DNA of 64,000 nucleotides from the NCBI RefSeq assembly GCF_024435075.2, contig NZ_JAMZEG020000002.1, forward strand, positions 1,069,501 to 1,133,500, in the 5' to 3' direction. Shown piece by piece: positions 1 to 11,500 of this stretch. Source of the DNA: Marinomonas maritima (GTDB taxonomy: Bacteria; Pseudomonadota; Gammaproteobacteria; Pseudomonadales; Marinomonadaceae). The position numbers and the translations under genes were made by a program. Below the pieces are notes generated by a model, which worked only from the letters and a program-made list of their open reading frames with translations, was not told the DNA's origin and ran no database searches. How positions within the stretch are numbered: the stretch's first letter is position 1; each line of letters opens with the position of its first letter.

Positions 1-3000
1 GTGCTCCGCCATCGCTTCAACTGTCATCATCTGCGCTTGTGGTGTATTCGGTGACAGCAAGGGGTCTCTAATACCATAAATGGCTCTGCCATCAGGCATC
101 ACATCAATCCATTCCCTATAACCCATAAGATCTCCGCCAATGGGATGGATCACAATATCACAGCCTAGTGAACCATCTCCTTCTTTCAGGCATGTGATAA
201 TCCCCTCCTCCAAATGGCTTATCACATTCGCCTCACTTGATGTACTAAGTACCTCTTCGATACGGCGAATGGTCACATTTTGGGTGAGATCCGCGAGTCT
301 CACTTTATTCGGAAATAGGACATTAATACCATCGAATAAATCCAACAGTGTTAGCGAATCCCCCCCCAAGTCGTAAAAACATTCGTCTTCATCAACCTCG
401 TCAAATCCCAAAATATCGGTAAAAAGAGAGCTAAGATAGACAGAAGTCGACATGTCTTTTGAGTGGTTCTTCAGACTATCGGCAACGTTAGAATTGCCTG
501 CATGCAGAGTCGAGAAAAAGCGCTTTGCATTTTGATGCGCCAGAGGTGATATCAAATACTGAGCATCACCACCGTTCACAAGAGTATCTAATAATGCAAC
601 ACCTTGAGCAGGTGAAATCGAAAAGTCGATCTCCTTAACGTGTTCGGCCATTCCTGTACCTCGCCAGGTTGGCCAATTAATACTGATAAATTGAGGACCA
701 TCTATACGCTGATTTTGCATCTTGGCGTATAAATCTAAAAAGTGATTGGCAGCACAATAATCTGTCTGTCCCGCAACCCCATGCACCGCCGACATTGAAG
801 AACAATAAGCGATAAATTCGGGTTCCAATATCAATAGTTCCGAATCAATATTAATGGCTCCGAGAATCTTAGCGGCCATATTAGCCGTTGCCGCTCCAGG
901 CTCCATCAATCGTATCATTCCTCCTCCCGCCGACCCTGCTGCGTGGATAATACCTGTTACCTTACCAAACTGACCCAATACTTGGTTGGCCACATGCACC
1001 ATATCTTCGCGTTTTGACACATCGCAGCGTAATTGCTGTATTGATTTTCCGGGATGAAGAATGGTCTCTGTAGCCGTTCGTGAAAGTAAAATCACGCGGG
1101 CGTCTCTAGTTGCCTGCAAATGCTCAGCAATAATTTGACCTATCCCCCCCGTTCCACCCGTAATTAAGTAAACGCCATCACTAATAAATTTTTTCGAAGG
1201 TGACAAATATTGAGGTAGCGTTTGATATTCTTTGCGCCAAACGTACCGACCTCTTACAGCAAAATGGTACGCGTCATCCGCCGGATTCTGCTCAAGTCCT
1301 TCAATAGCGTACAGTAAATGCTCAGAAGATAGCGCTGGCAGTATATCCAATACCCTATACTCAATGCGCTCAAGCTCTAATGGGATAGTTTGTGCCAACC
1401 CTAGTAACAAACCTATATTGGGATTAAGGGTTTCTTCACCCAATACATTGGCACTACCAGAAACGACGTTAATCAAGAATAAAGGTTGCCGTTGTGGTCG
1501 CTGTTCCCAAACCTGTAGCAGAGTAACAATGGATAACAAAACCTCGCCAGATCCCATATGCATTGGATTTCCCTCTGGATCTTGGTCACCAAATGTCATA
1601 TTCACTATCGTCAGAGGCTGGCTAAATAAAGACAGAACTGGCAACCGCTCAATAGCCGATGAAATACCATCGATGTATTGAACCTGATGCCCATTAGCTC
1701 GCAAACCACTTGTTACACTTTTACCCCGTTCGTGAATATCATCTATCACTAAGTACTGTTTTTGGTTAACGGAATGCCTCTGAACGCTATAAGCCCTAAC
1801 CCACTGCTCCTGCATCAACCACTGTGATTCCGGAAGCGGATCAAAAGACGCTTGCTCTGGTAACACGTCAACACTACCGAGCTCACTCTGATCACAGTGC
1901 CATTTACTAAGGTACGTTTGGCAGTTAAAGGAAAAACTGGCTGCATCCCAAGCAGGTGCCTCACTAGCGGGTCTATAATCTTCTGGCATTGAACTCAATA
2001 TGGCATGTGCATTGGTTCCACCCATACCGAAACTGCTCACGCCGGCGAATCTATTCGCCCCTCTCCACGGCCTGCTGGTACTATTGAGGTAAAACCTTGA
2101 CGCACTGAAATCTATATTGGTATTGGGAGTATCAGCCCATAAGGTAGGAGGAAGAACTGAGTGATACAAAGAAAGCGCCGTGCGGATAAACCCTGTTACG
2201 CCTGCCGCCGACCCTAAGTGCCCCATCTGACTTTTGACCGATCCCAACGCGCAAGTTCCTGAAGTTTGTTGCTGGTTGCTATTTTCCGCAAATGCATCGC
2301 TTAGCGCTTTCATTTCGATAGGGTCACCCAACTCTGTGCCAGTACCGTGTGCCTCTACGTATGAAATCTGCTCACTGGTCACGCCCGCATTACGCTGCGC
2401 TTGCAGCAATACATTTATTTGCCCTTGCACTGAAGGGGCGTAATAGCTCACTTTATCATTGCCATCATTATTAATGGCACTCCCTTTGATGACGGCATAA
2501 ATGCGATCGCCATCCGCTTTCGCCCTAGTGAGTAGCTTTAACACGACGATACCCACACCATTGGCAGGTACCGTTCCACTTGCACCTTGGCTAAACGGTT
2601 TACAATGACCGTCACGAGAAAGGATCATTCCTTGACGATAATGATAGCCTTCAAGCAGCGCCATATCTGCATTGGTTCCCCCTGCAAGACACACCTCACT
2701 GTCACCACTTCGTAGTTGTTGACAAGCTTGGTGAATCGCAACGAGTGAACTCGAACACGCTGATTGTACTGTGATGGCCGGGCCTTTTAAATTTAAGTGA
2801 TACGCTAGTCGAGTCGCTAGGTGGTCCTTCTCATTAAGTAGGGAAAGCTGGTAACGATCCGGTGAATCACCTTCGGTGGAGCGTTCAATAATGCGCTGCT
2901 GATAACTGTTGTCACTGGCACACATCACCACGCCTATCTTGTGGTTAGACGAGTCTGGTGAAATACCGGCATTTTCAAGTGCATGCACCGCACTCATTAA

Positions 3001-6000
3001 TCCGTGCCGATGTTGAGGGTCCATTAATTTAGCTTCTTGATCAGACAAGCCAAAATAACCGGGGTCAAAATCAGCCAACCCACTCATACTCGATATAACG
3101 CCCATCCAGTTATCATCTTGATGAGCTGAGGAGTCAAACGTTTCAATGCATTCCTTACCCGACTTAATGGCCTGCCAAAACTCCGCCAAATTATCAGCAC
3201 CAGGCAGGCGCACCGCCATACCAATCACCGCTACCTCATCTTGATAAGTCGATTGCATTGGCGCTTTATGATGCACCGGCTGGCTTTCTTCCAACTGTCG
3301 ATTCGGGTAAAGATTTTTTTGTAGGTGCTGGGCAAGAGTTGAAATAGATGGGTAATTAAAAAGATCCACCAAAGCAAGCACTTGGCCGTCGGGCATAAGG
3401 CGATTGTCTTTGACGAGCTGACCGTGCACTTTCATCAATAATAGGGAGTTTGCGCCAGCTTCAAAAAAACTTTTTTCCAAGTCAATCGAATAACCGAGTA
3501 CGGAGGTAAACGCGGTATTAATGATGGTAGAAATCATGTCAACATTGAATATATCAACGGCTAAGTTATCTCTTGTTTTACGGATCGCCTTCGATGGTGT
3601 CGAAAAATCGGGAGACGGAAATGCTGCTCGATCAATTTTACCATTGTTTGTTATTGGGAAGGCTTCGACACAAATGCATAAAGCCGGCACCATGTAAGCA
3701 GGTAATGCCGCCTTGGCCATTTCAGACAGTTCTAAGGGCAGCTGTTCATTCCCTTGTTTAGATTTAACATAAGCAATTAACAGTTGTTCGCCATGCGATG
3801 CGGTATGTGTTGTAACAATGCATTGTTCCACATTTTTATGCTGGCAAAGACAATTTTCGATTTCACCTAATTCGATCCGAAGCCCATTAATCTTAACTTG
3901 AAAATCTTTGCGGCCGATAAGCTCAACCACACCCTCTGGCAACCACTTAGCTAAGTCACCACTTTGGTACATTCGCTCACCATTAATTGCAAATGGATCG
4001 ACCGAGTATCTTTCATTGGTTAACGTAAGGTTATTGAGATAACCTCTGGTCACATTTTCCCCCGCGATGTACAGTTCACCAACGATACCAATAGGCACCA
4101 TGTTTTTGTGTTCGTCCAAAATGTAAAGTCGGTTATTGTCGAGGGGCTTACCGATATGGATTCGATCAGTATCTAATTTAATTTCAGCACCAGAGCAATA
4201 AACGGTGGCTTCTGAAGGTCCGTATAAATTAAAAAGCCTCGCATCATTGTCACCACCAAGCAGTAAATCTCGTAATTGATTCGTTAAATGGTCGCCTCCG
4301 GTGATCATTCTTAAACGGTCAGTGGGTTGCCAACCAAAATCCATTAGCATCCGCCAAGTCGCTGGCGTAGCTTGCATGATAGAAATGTCTAAATGTTTTT
4401 GGCACGCAGCAAGTTTGGCAGGAGTATGTACCTCGTCCCAATCTAAAATGGCAACTTTCGCCCCGCAAATAAGAGGGAGATAAATTTCCGTGACATGAAT
4501 ATCAAAACTCAAAGAGGTAATTGATGGAATGGTATCTTGTGCCGAAAAACCCAACATATCCTTTAATGAAAACAAAAGGTTACTGATATTTCTGTGTTCG
4601 ATCATTACCCCTTTGGGTTGACCTGTGGTCCCGGACGTGAAGATAACAAAGGCGAGATTCTTTGGACCGAAAGACTGTGGTCTAATTGGATCCTGAATCG
4701 GTTGTGAACCTATCGACTCCCATAATAAATCATCTAATAATAAGACATCATTAACGCCGTCACCCAAGCCCTCCTTAATGGCTCCACAAGCTAACAGGAT
4801 ATCCGCTCCGCTCTCTTGGATTATATTTTTTAACCTGTTAACTGGGTTGCGCGAATCCAATGGTAAGTAAGCGGCTCCAACTTTTAATATAGCGAGAACC
4901 CCGAGCACTGTATTCAATGACCAAGCACCTACTAGACCAACAATATCACCTGGACCTGCGCCTAAATCGATTAGTTTATGGGCTAATTTATTAGCGCGAA
5001 TATTAAGTTCTTGGTAAGTAAGGTGATGCCGACGATTATCACCTTCAAGCCATACACAAGCTATTTCGGCTGGCGTACGCTGAACCTGAGCTTCAAAAAG
5101 GTCAGGGAAAGTAAGCTCCTTCGGGTAATCAACCTGAGTATCATTCCAACGCTTTATTTTCGCCTGTACGTCATCTGACACTAAAGCAATACGGCTAATA
5201 TCTTTGTGTGGAGCTGCCAATACGTCATCGATAATGTCGTGAACGCTATCATTGGCTAATAAACCTGCATGAAGATGACTCTCTTCGGCCGAATGCGTTA
5301 ACTGGCCTAGATGCGTTGAAAACTCATCCGTAAACGAAAGCAAATAGGATTGAAATTTGGATAAAATCCAATCCGCCACTTCGCTGTTGAGCAAAGACGT
5401 ATTGTATTCCAAACAAAGGCCAGCCGAGCCGTTGTTCTCGGTAATAAACAAAGTCATTGGAAATTTGGCCTCACCGTTAAATCCGGTTTCAGCCTGAATG
5501 TTTGTCAATGGAAACTGAAGGTGACTTAGATCTGTGTTTTCGAGCACCATCATACAGTCAAACAATGGATTCATTGACGTTCGTCGCGGTAACATTGAAA
5601 CAATATCTTCAAAATCAATATCTTGATTCTTCTGTGTTTCGACTACATGTCGGTGAACGGCCTGGATATAGTGATCGACCGTCATCATGGGATTGATATC
5701 CGTATGAAAAACACTGGTGTTGACGAACATTCCTATTAGCTGTTCATAATCACCTGCCCCTCTATTTGCGATGGGCGAACCGACAGAAATAACATCACGC
5801 TTAAAATATTGGCTTAATGCCAAACTATAGGCAGCAAGGGTATAACTGAAGAGGGTAACACTTTCATGCTTAACCGTTTCTTTTATGGTTTGCCATTGCG
5901 CAGAGTCAATGTGTGATGTTGCAATCGCACCTAATTGCGCCGACGCGCCGGTTTGCGCAAATAACGGTGCATTATCCGCTACATTATCAATTCTATGTTG

Positions 6001-8466
6001 CCAGTACTTATGCTGAACAAGAAGCTCATTTGACTGTCTGTATTCACGTGAAAAGGCGCAAAAATCATCATAAGTATTACGCAATTCAGGCAGGACTAAT
6101 GGCTCACCCGTCACTTGCGCCAAATACAATTGGCTTAACTCTTCAAGCAACACATTCAGACTCCAACCATCAATAATAAGGTGATGAAAGGACATGGCGA
6201 GGATTTGTGTATCTTCTCCCTGAATACTAAATAGGCGAAGATTAGCTAATACCCCCTTTTCAATATCAAATACTTGGCAGGAAAACCTATTTAACGCTAC
6301 CAAGAGATCTGTTCTCTTTATCTGTTGCTGGTTTATCTTAACTAGCCCTGCGTTCATCTCACGAGTAACGGCGAATATCTCTCCATTTTCCAATTCAAAA
6401 CAACTTCTGAGGGTAGCGTGCCGCTCAACCAGATGACGCCATGCTTCTTGAAGAGCACCATATTCCAGCGGTTTGTCTAAGTAAAAAAAATACGGTGCGC
6501 TATACGCGCTAGACAAAGGATTCAAATAGTACAAAAAAGCCAACCTTTGCTGCTCTGCCGACGCTAAATATTTTGCAGGCGTAACTTTTGCTAACTCAGT
6601 GAGCTGATGGCTAATCTTTGGTTTCTTTTCAAGTATCGCAAATAACTCCAGCAAAGAAATAGGCTGCAAGATTTCACCGACAGTAACACCGATTGAAAGT
6701 CGATTTTTCAGAGCAGAAGCGAGTCTCATGGCTCTTAATGAATCGCCACCAGATTCGATAAAGGTTAGATCTAAAGCCGGCAGTGAGGAAATCCCCAATA
6801 TCGTTGCGCATTGATTAGCAATGGCTAATCCTCTATCAGGCGCGCATTGCAGGATTAATCTTTCTTTTTCTACCAAGCTCATGGTCGCGGATAACAGCTC
6901 TTCAGACTGCATCACGCTCAATGCTTTTCTGTCTAGTTTACCGTTTGCGTTTAAGGGGATATGAGTAACAGAAAAAAAGCGGTGTGGCGTCATATAATCA
7001 GGTAATTGTGAACGCACATGGCCACGTATTTCGGACTGGGTTAACACAACATCAGAAACCAAATAGGCATGTAAATCCGCACTGTTATTTTCTTGGACAA
7101 CCGCCAATGTTACCGCTTGAGTCACCTTAGGGTGAGAAAGTAATTGATTGTCTATTTCGGAAGTTTCGATCCGGTGACCACGAATTTTTACTTGTTGGTC
7201 GGCGCGACCTAAATACTCGATCTGCTTATTCCCATTAATAAGCGCTAAATCCCCTGTGCGATACCAGCGTTTTGATGGATCTAACCAAGACAAGTGAACA
7301 AATTTCTCACTGGTAAGCTTAGCATCCTTGTTATAGCCTTGAGCAAGCCCCTCTCCGGAAATATATATTTCACCTTGCTCCTCCATTTCCGCCAATCTAT
7401 CCTGACCAACAACAACGATAACTTGAGTACGCTTAATACTTTGACCAATGGGTACTCTGCCAACTTTTATATAATGATCGACCAACGCACTGTCTAGTGG
7501 GTAACACGTACTAAATGTAGTGCACTCTGTTGGACCATAACCGTTATACAGCTGAGAAGTTAACTGACCACCAATACGTTGGCATGCTTGATAATATACT
7601 TTAGCGGATAGTGGCGTGAACGCCTCCCCCCCTACTACTACATGTTTGATCTTGGTGACTTGCTGTACTTTTACTTCCACCAAAAGGTTAAATAGTGACG
7701 CGGTGATGAAAGCCACGTCCAAATCGCTGTTTTCAATTTTTTCGGCAAGCCGATCCGTATCGGTCAGTTCTGCCTGACTAAACACCACCAACGTGGCGCC
7801 ATTTAACAGTGATCCCCAAACCTCAAAGGTCAACGCATCAAAAGTAGGATTGGCGAAGTTGGCCATCCGATCCCCTGCCGAAAGGGGCACATAAGTTGGC
7901 TGGCAAGCTACATTTAAAACCCCGCGCTGTTCAACTAAAACACCTTTGGGTTCCCCGGTAGACCCCGAGGTAAAAAAGATACAAGCAAGTGGATTGGTTT
8001 GTTTAAGAAGGCGCACATCAGCCCCCAGCTCGACAGACTCAATTAAGCTTTCTGCCTGAAAAGCACGGATATTTTCCTGATGATAATCGTCAACGTTATT
8101 CGCTCCCGTAACGATACACTTAGCATCCGATAACGACAGAACGCGTCGACGCCGGATAAGGGGCGCGGTGGGATCAAGAGGCACATAACAGGCGCCACAC
8201 TTAAGAATCGCCACCAAGGTAGCCGTCAACAATAGTGATCGAGGCAGACTAACCGCTACCTGACCACCACCGATAACCCCATGATTAATAAGGTTAAACG
8301 CGATGTTATCCGACAGTTTATCCAACGATTGATAGCTGGTTAGTTGCTCACCCTCCTCAACGGCGATGTACTCTCCATATTGCTGTACGATATGGCGAAA
8401 TTGCTCGACAATAGAGACTTCAGCCCCTTCTTCTAACAGTTTGTCAAAATTTCTGATGTCTTCCAT
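1..8466 (-). CDS. Hybrid NRPS-PKS, A-T-C-A-T-KS-KR-T-TE, 3' end outside window
   Basis: The reading frame is open from the ATG at 8466 to the left edge (2822 residues visible); I checked the frame at several points. Domains in order: A1 about 15-510 (FTSGSTGEPKG near 160, NGKLDR near 503), T1 about 570 (GGDSL), C about 620-1060 (HHLIIDG near 760), A2 about 1120-1615 (FTSGTTGQPKG near 1275, NGKIDR near 1605), T2 about 1665 (GANSL), KS about 1742-2150 (ACSSSL, EAHGTGT, GHLGSAAG), KR about 2425-2620 (TGGTGGIG, catalytic S and Y), T3 about 2700 (GGDSL) and the start of a thioesterase (HPIGGDL). No AT domain follows the KS, so the extender must be loaded in trans. A1 lacks a preceding C domain, so the protein starts its own chain. 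Pocket residues read by eye are DAFFVGGTF for A1 (aliphatic, Val/Ile-like) and DITQIGLVY for A2 (Gly-like); these are weak predictions. It is the third gene of the operon, 54 bases after the previous stop. Confidence 0.95.
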   Translation of the reverse strand, partial: MEDIRNFDKLLEEGAEVSIVEQFRHIVQQYGEYIAVEEGEQLTSYQSLDKLSDNIAFNLINHGVIGGGQVAVSLPRSLLLTATLVAILKCGACYVPLDPTAPLIRRRRVLSLSDAKCIVTGANNVDDYHQENIRAFQAESLIESVELGADVRLLKQTNPLACIFFTSGSTGEPKGVLVEQRGVLNVACQPTYVPLSAGDRMANFANPTFDALTFEVWGSLLNGATLVVFSQAELTDTDRLAEKIENSDLDVAFITASLFNLLVEVKVQQVTKIKHVVVGGEAFTPLSAKVYYQACQRIGGQLTSQLYNGYGPTECTTFSTCYPLDSALVDHYIKVGRVPIGQSIKRTQVIVVVGQDRLAEMEEQGEIYISGEGLAQGYNKDAKLTSEKFVHLSWLDPSKRWYRTGDLALINGNKQIEYLGRADQQVKIRGHRIETSEIDNQLLSHPKVTQAVTLAVVQENNSADLHAYLVSDVVLTQSEIRGHVRSQLPDYMTPHRFFSVTHIPLNANGKLDRKALSVMQSEELLSATMSLVEKERLILQCAPDRGLAIANQCATILGISSLPALDLTFIESGGDSLRAMRLASALKNRLSIGVTVGEILQPISLLELFAILEKKPKISHQLTELAKVTPAKYLASAEQQRLAFLYYLNPLSSAYSAPYFFYLDKPLEYGALQEAWRHLVERHATLRSCFELENGEIFAVTREMNAGLVKINQQQIKRTDLLVALNRFSCQVFDIEKGVLANLRLFSIQGEDTQILAMSFHHLIIDGWSLNVLLEELSQLYLAQVTGEPLVLPELRNTYDDFCAFSREYRQSNELLVQHKYWQHRIDNVADNAPLFAQTGASAQLGAIATSHIDSAQWQTIKETVKHESVTLFSYTLAAYSLALSQYFKRDVISVGSPIANRGAGDYEQLIGMFVNTSVFHTDINPMMTVDHYIQAVHRHVVETQKNQDIDFEDIVSMLPRRTSMNPLFDCMMVLENTDLSHLQFPLTNIQAETGFNGEAKFPMTLFITENNGSAGLCLEYNTSLLNSEVADWILSKFQSYLLSFTDEFSTHLGQLTHSAEESHLHAGLLANDSVHDIIDDVLAAPHKDISRIALVSDDVQAKIKRWNDTQVDYPKELTFPDLFEAQVQRTPAEIACVWLEGDNRRHHLTYQELNIRANKLAHKLIDLGAGPGDIVGLVGAWSLNTVLGVLAILKVGAAYLPLDSRNPVNRLKNIIQESGADILLACGAIKEGLGDGVNDVLLLDDLLWESIGSQPIQDPIRPQSFGPKNLAFVIFTSGTTGQPKGVMIEHRNISNLLFSLKDMLGFSAQDTIPSITSLSFDIHVTEIYLPLICGAKVAILDWDEVHTPAKLAACQKHLDISIMQATPATWRMLMDFGWQPTDRLRMITGGDHLTNQLRDLLLGGDNDARLFNLYGPSEATVYCSGAEIKLDTDRIHIGKPLDNNRLYILDEHKNMVPIGIVGELYIAGENVTRGYLNNLTLTNERYSVDPFAINGERMYQSGDLAKWLPEGVVELIGRKDFQVKINGLRIELGEIENCLCQHKNVEQCIVTTHTASHGEQLLIAYVKSKQGNEQLPLELSEMAKAALPAYMVPALCICVEAFPITNNGKIDRAAFPSPDFSTPSKAIRKTRDNLAVDIFNVDMISTIINTAFTSVLGYSIDLEKSFFEAGANSLLLMKVHGQLVKDNRLMPDGQVLALVDLFNYPSISTLAQHLQKNLYPNRQLEESQPVHHKAPMQSTYQDEVAVIGMAVRLPGADNLAEFWQAIKSGKECIETFDSSAHQDDNWMGVISSMSGLADFDPGYFGLSDQEAKLMDPQHRHGLMSAVHALENAGISPDSSNHKIGVVMCASDNSYQQRIIERSTEGDSPDRYQLSLLNEKDHLATRLAYHLNLKGPAITVQSACSSSLVAIHQACQQLRSGDSEVCLAGGTNADMALLEGYHYRQGMILSRDGHCKPFSQGASGTVPANGVGIVVLKLLTRAKADGDRIYAVIKGSAINNDGNDKVSYYAPSVQGQINVLLQAQRNAGVTSEQISYVEAHGTGTELGDPIEMKALSDAFAENSNQQQTSGTCALGSVKSQMGHLGSAAGVTGFIRTALSLYHSVLPPTLWADTPNTNIDFSASRFYLNSTSRPWRGANRFAGVSSFGMGGTNAHAILSSMPEDYRPASEAPAWDAASFSFNCQTYLSKWHCDQSELGSVDVLPEQASFDPLPESQWLMQEQWVRAYSVQRHSVNQKQYLVIDDIHERGKSVTSGLRANGHQVQYIDGISSAIERLPVLSLFSQPLTIVNMTFGDQDPEGNPMHMGSGEVLLSIVTLLQVWEQRPQRQPLFLINVVSGSANVLGEETLNPNIGLLLGLAQTIPLELERIEYRVLDILPALSSEHLLYAIEGLEQNPADDAYHFAVRGRYVWRKEYQTLPQYLSPSKKFISDGVYLITGGTGGIGQIIAEHLQATRDARVILLSRTATETILHPGKSIQQLRCDVSKREDMVHVANQVLGQFGKVTGIIHAAGSAGGGMIRLMEPGAATANMAAKILGAINIDSELLILEPEFIAYCSSMSAVHGVAGQTDYCAANHFLDLYAKMQNQRIDGPQFISINWPTWRGTGMAEHVKEIDFSISPAQGVALLDTLVNGGDAQYLISPLAHQNAKRFFSTLHAGNSNVADSLKNHSKDMSTSVYLSSLFTDILGFDEVDEDECFYDLGGDSLTLLDLFDGINVLFPNKVRLADLTQNVTIRRIEEVLSTSSEANVISHLEEGIITCLKEGDGSLGCDIVIHPIGGDLMGYREWIDVMPDGRAIYGIRDPLLSPNTPQAQMMTVEAMAEH

Positions 8467-8520
8467 TATATTATCTACTCATCAAGTCTAAACGATTAAA
8501 ACGACACTCGCTGTCACAGC

Positions 8521-11500
8521 TTAATTACACAGTTCCCGCTGTATAAACTGAGCAACCGATAAGATACTGGGCGCCTCCAACATGGTTGAGTGATCGGCGT
8601 CTACGTACTCAACCAGAAACTCACCACACGCCTTATTCTCCCAATAACCCTTCATTACCTTCAGGTAGTCTGCGGGTTTATCTTGGGTCGCTATAATCAC
8701 CGCTGTTTTGGCCTTGGTATTAGCCAGCGTCATCGTTTTCATCGTATTGAGATGATGATTGTATATTCGGAAATACCGATCAATTTGTTGGTCGTCGATG
8801 CCAGGATACATTCCGTTGTAGGTCACCAATTTTTCTCTAAACACATCACTACTGACGGGTTTAATTTTGTCCCGGATACTCTGATCATCGCTTCCTTCTG
8901 TGTCCAACAACAGCGCCATCGAATCGATACCACGCGCTTGCAGTATTCTTGCCATCTCATAGCTGACATACCCTCCATAGGAACAACCCACAATGGTATG
9001 TGATGTGGTCAAAAGGTGTTCTATAAGCGAGATATAGTGGTTGGCCATTGCCTGCACGTCTTCTAGGAACGGCTGGTCAGAATCGACGCCTTGAGCCTGA
9101 ATACCATACACGCCAAAGTGACTAGGCAGCTCTTTCGCCAAGGCAAGATAGGCAAAAGCAGTCCCACCACCGGGATGAATGCAAATGACATTATGAACGC
9201 CATCACCTCGTCGAAACTGGATAAGATCTTGGCTGGGATTCACTGTCGATTTAGTCGTCGTTGCATCGGAGCGTATCAGCCAAGCTAATGCTTCGATGCT
9301 GGGGTTTTTAAGCAACTCTGATACCGGTATTTGTACTGAAAGTTGTTTCTCTATTTCATGGACTACTTTAATCGCCGAAATCGACGAGCCGCCAATTTCA
9401 AAGAAATTATCTCGAATGCCAATCTTCTTTTTCAACAAAATATCATGCCAAATTTGATACACTAGCATCTCAATATTATCTCGCGGGCTAGCGGTATTTA
9501 CCTGTTTTGGCACTTGATTTTTCAATGCGGCTTCGTGCAATGCAGCATGATCAAGCTGGCCGCTAGCCGTCAGTGGTAACACCTCGAGCATGACATACTC
9601 ATCGGGAGTCACAACACTTGATAGATCACGAGATAACATACCTTTTAATGACCCCCTTAGTTCATCGATTTCTGCCCGCGATAATTTTCCGCCTTGCTCA
9701 GGCACTTTTCCTACGATAAACACCACTAGCTGCTTTTCCCCTTCCCGCGCTACCATTTCCACGGCAACTTGCTCTACTTTGGGATGTGAAAGAACCCGTT
9801 TTCGGATAGCAGATAAGTCAATACTAACTCCTCCAATAGAGACTGAATCACCCATTCTACCAACCAGCACAAGATCGCCAGTTTTCATATATCTAACCAA
9901 ATCGCCGGTACGATACAGTTTTTCGTCCGAGTTCTGATTAAAAGGATTCTCTATGAATGCTTCCGCAGATAAATCAGGTCGATTAAGGTATCCCATTGCG
10001 AGCCCGTCACCTCCCAAATAAAGTTCGCCAACTTGACCGAAAGGAACCAATTTATTGTCAGGTGAAAGTACATAAGCACTGGTATTAGTGATAGGTCTAC
10101 CTATTGGGTAATATGACGCTAATTCAGTGATTTCAAAGCTGGTGCTGAATACTGTATTTTCCGTCGGCCCGTAAACGTACAATAAGTGGTTTGGTTTTCC
10201 TTGAGTCAATAGGCTGTCTAGCTTAGCAGAATCGATTTCTTCTCCTCTAAAGAGCAGGGTATCCAGAGCAGCGAAAACATCGGGATTAAGCGCTAACAAT
10301 TGGTTAACCTGCGCCGTCGGCATAAACATGACATCGATGGCGTGCTGTTCAATACTATGGGATAAAGCAGCGCTGTTTTTCATTACACTGTCTGACAAAA
10401 TGGCCAGCTTCGCACCGTTAAGCAGCGCCCCCCATATTTCAAACGTAGATGCATCAAGTGAAAGATCACTGATCTGCGCGATCACTTGGTCTTGACTAAG
10501 CTTTACATAATGACTGTTTTTGACTAAGCCTAGGATTGCTCGATGCGCAACCATAACCCCCTTAGGTTTATACGTGGCGTCAGAGGTAAACATGACGCAT
10601 GCAGGTTGCATTTTAATATCACAAGACTGATCGGCTATATTCTCGCTCGACAATGTGCAAGGCACTTGCTTTATGTCCACTAACTGTACTGGATAGCACT
10701 CACCTATATCAGCATCATCACTCAGTAAATGTGTCATCTGACAGGTTTCCATCATATAACTCAACCGGCTTAGAGGAGATTTAGAATCCATGGGGACATA
10801 AGTGGCACCTAACTTAAGAATGGCCAGCATACTCACTATCATGCTCGAAGAACGTTCGCTAACTATGCCGACATACTGATTCGCTTTTACCCCCTGCAAC
10901 ACCAGATAACGCGCCAATTGATTGGCCTTGATATTGACGTCGTCATACGTTAATTCTGCCTGTTCATCAATTAAGGCCACACTGTCTGGGGTATGTTTAA
11001 CATAATGTTCAAACCATTGATGAATTCCCATCCCCTCTACTTGGTCGTAGGTGCCATTCAATTCATTTATTTGAAAGTTCTGCTCTGCATTAGAGAGCAA
11101 GGGAACCTCTTGGACACAAGAATGTGGGGTAGCTACCATTCCTAACAAGATGTTCTTAATATGCTTTTGCAGCTCACTCAGTTGCCAGTCAGCTAAAAGA
11201 CCAGGTTGAGATAACAGCTTAATTTCCAACACATCACTTTTAGCGGCGATAACCGTTAGCGCATAGTTAGTTTGTTCATTAGACGCAAGCTCATTCATCT
11301 GCAATCTGTTTTTATTCGAAGCGGTTCCCTGTAACTCATCCACAGGGTAGTTTTCAAACACCACGATGGAATCAAATAGATTTCGACCTTTGACCTTAGA
11401 TAATTGCTGAATATCTTGTAGTGGTAAATAACCATACTCTTCGAGGTCAATATGCCGCTTATGAATAGACCTAAGCCAATTTGTTACGCTGACCCCTTTT

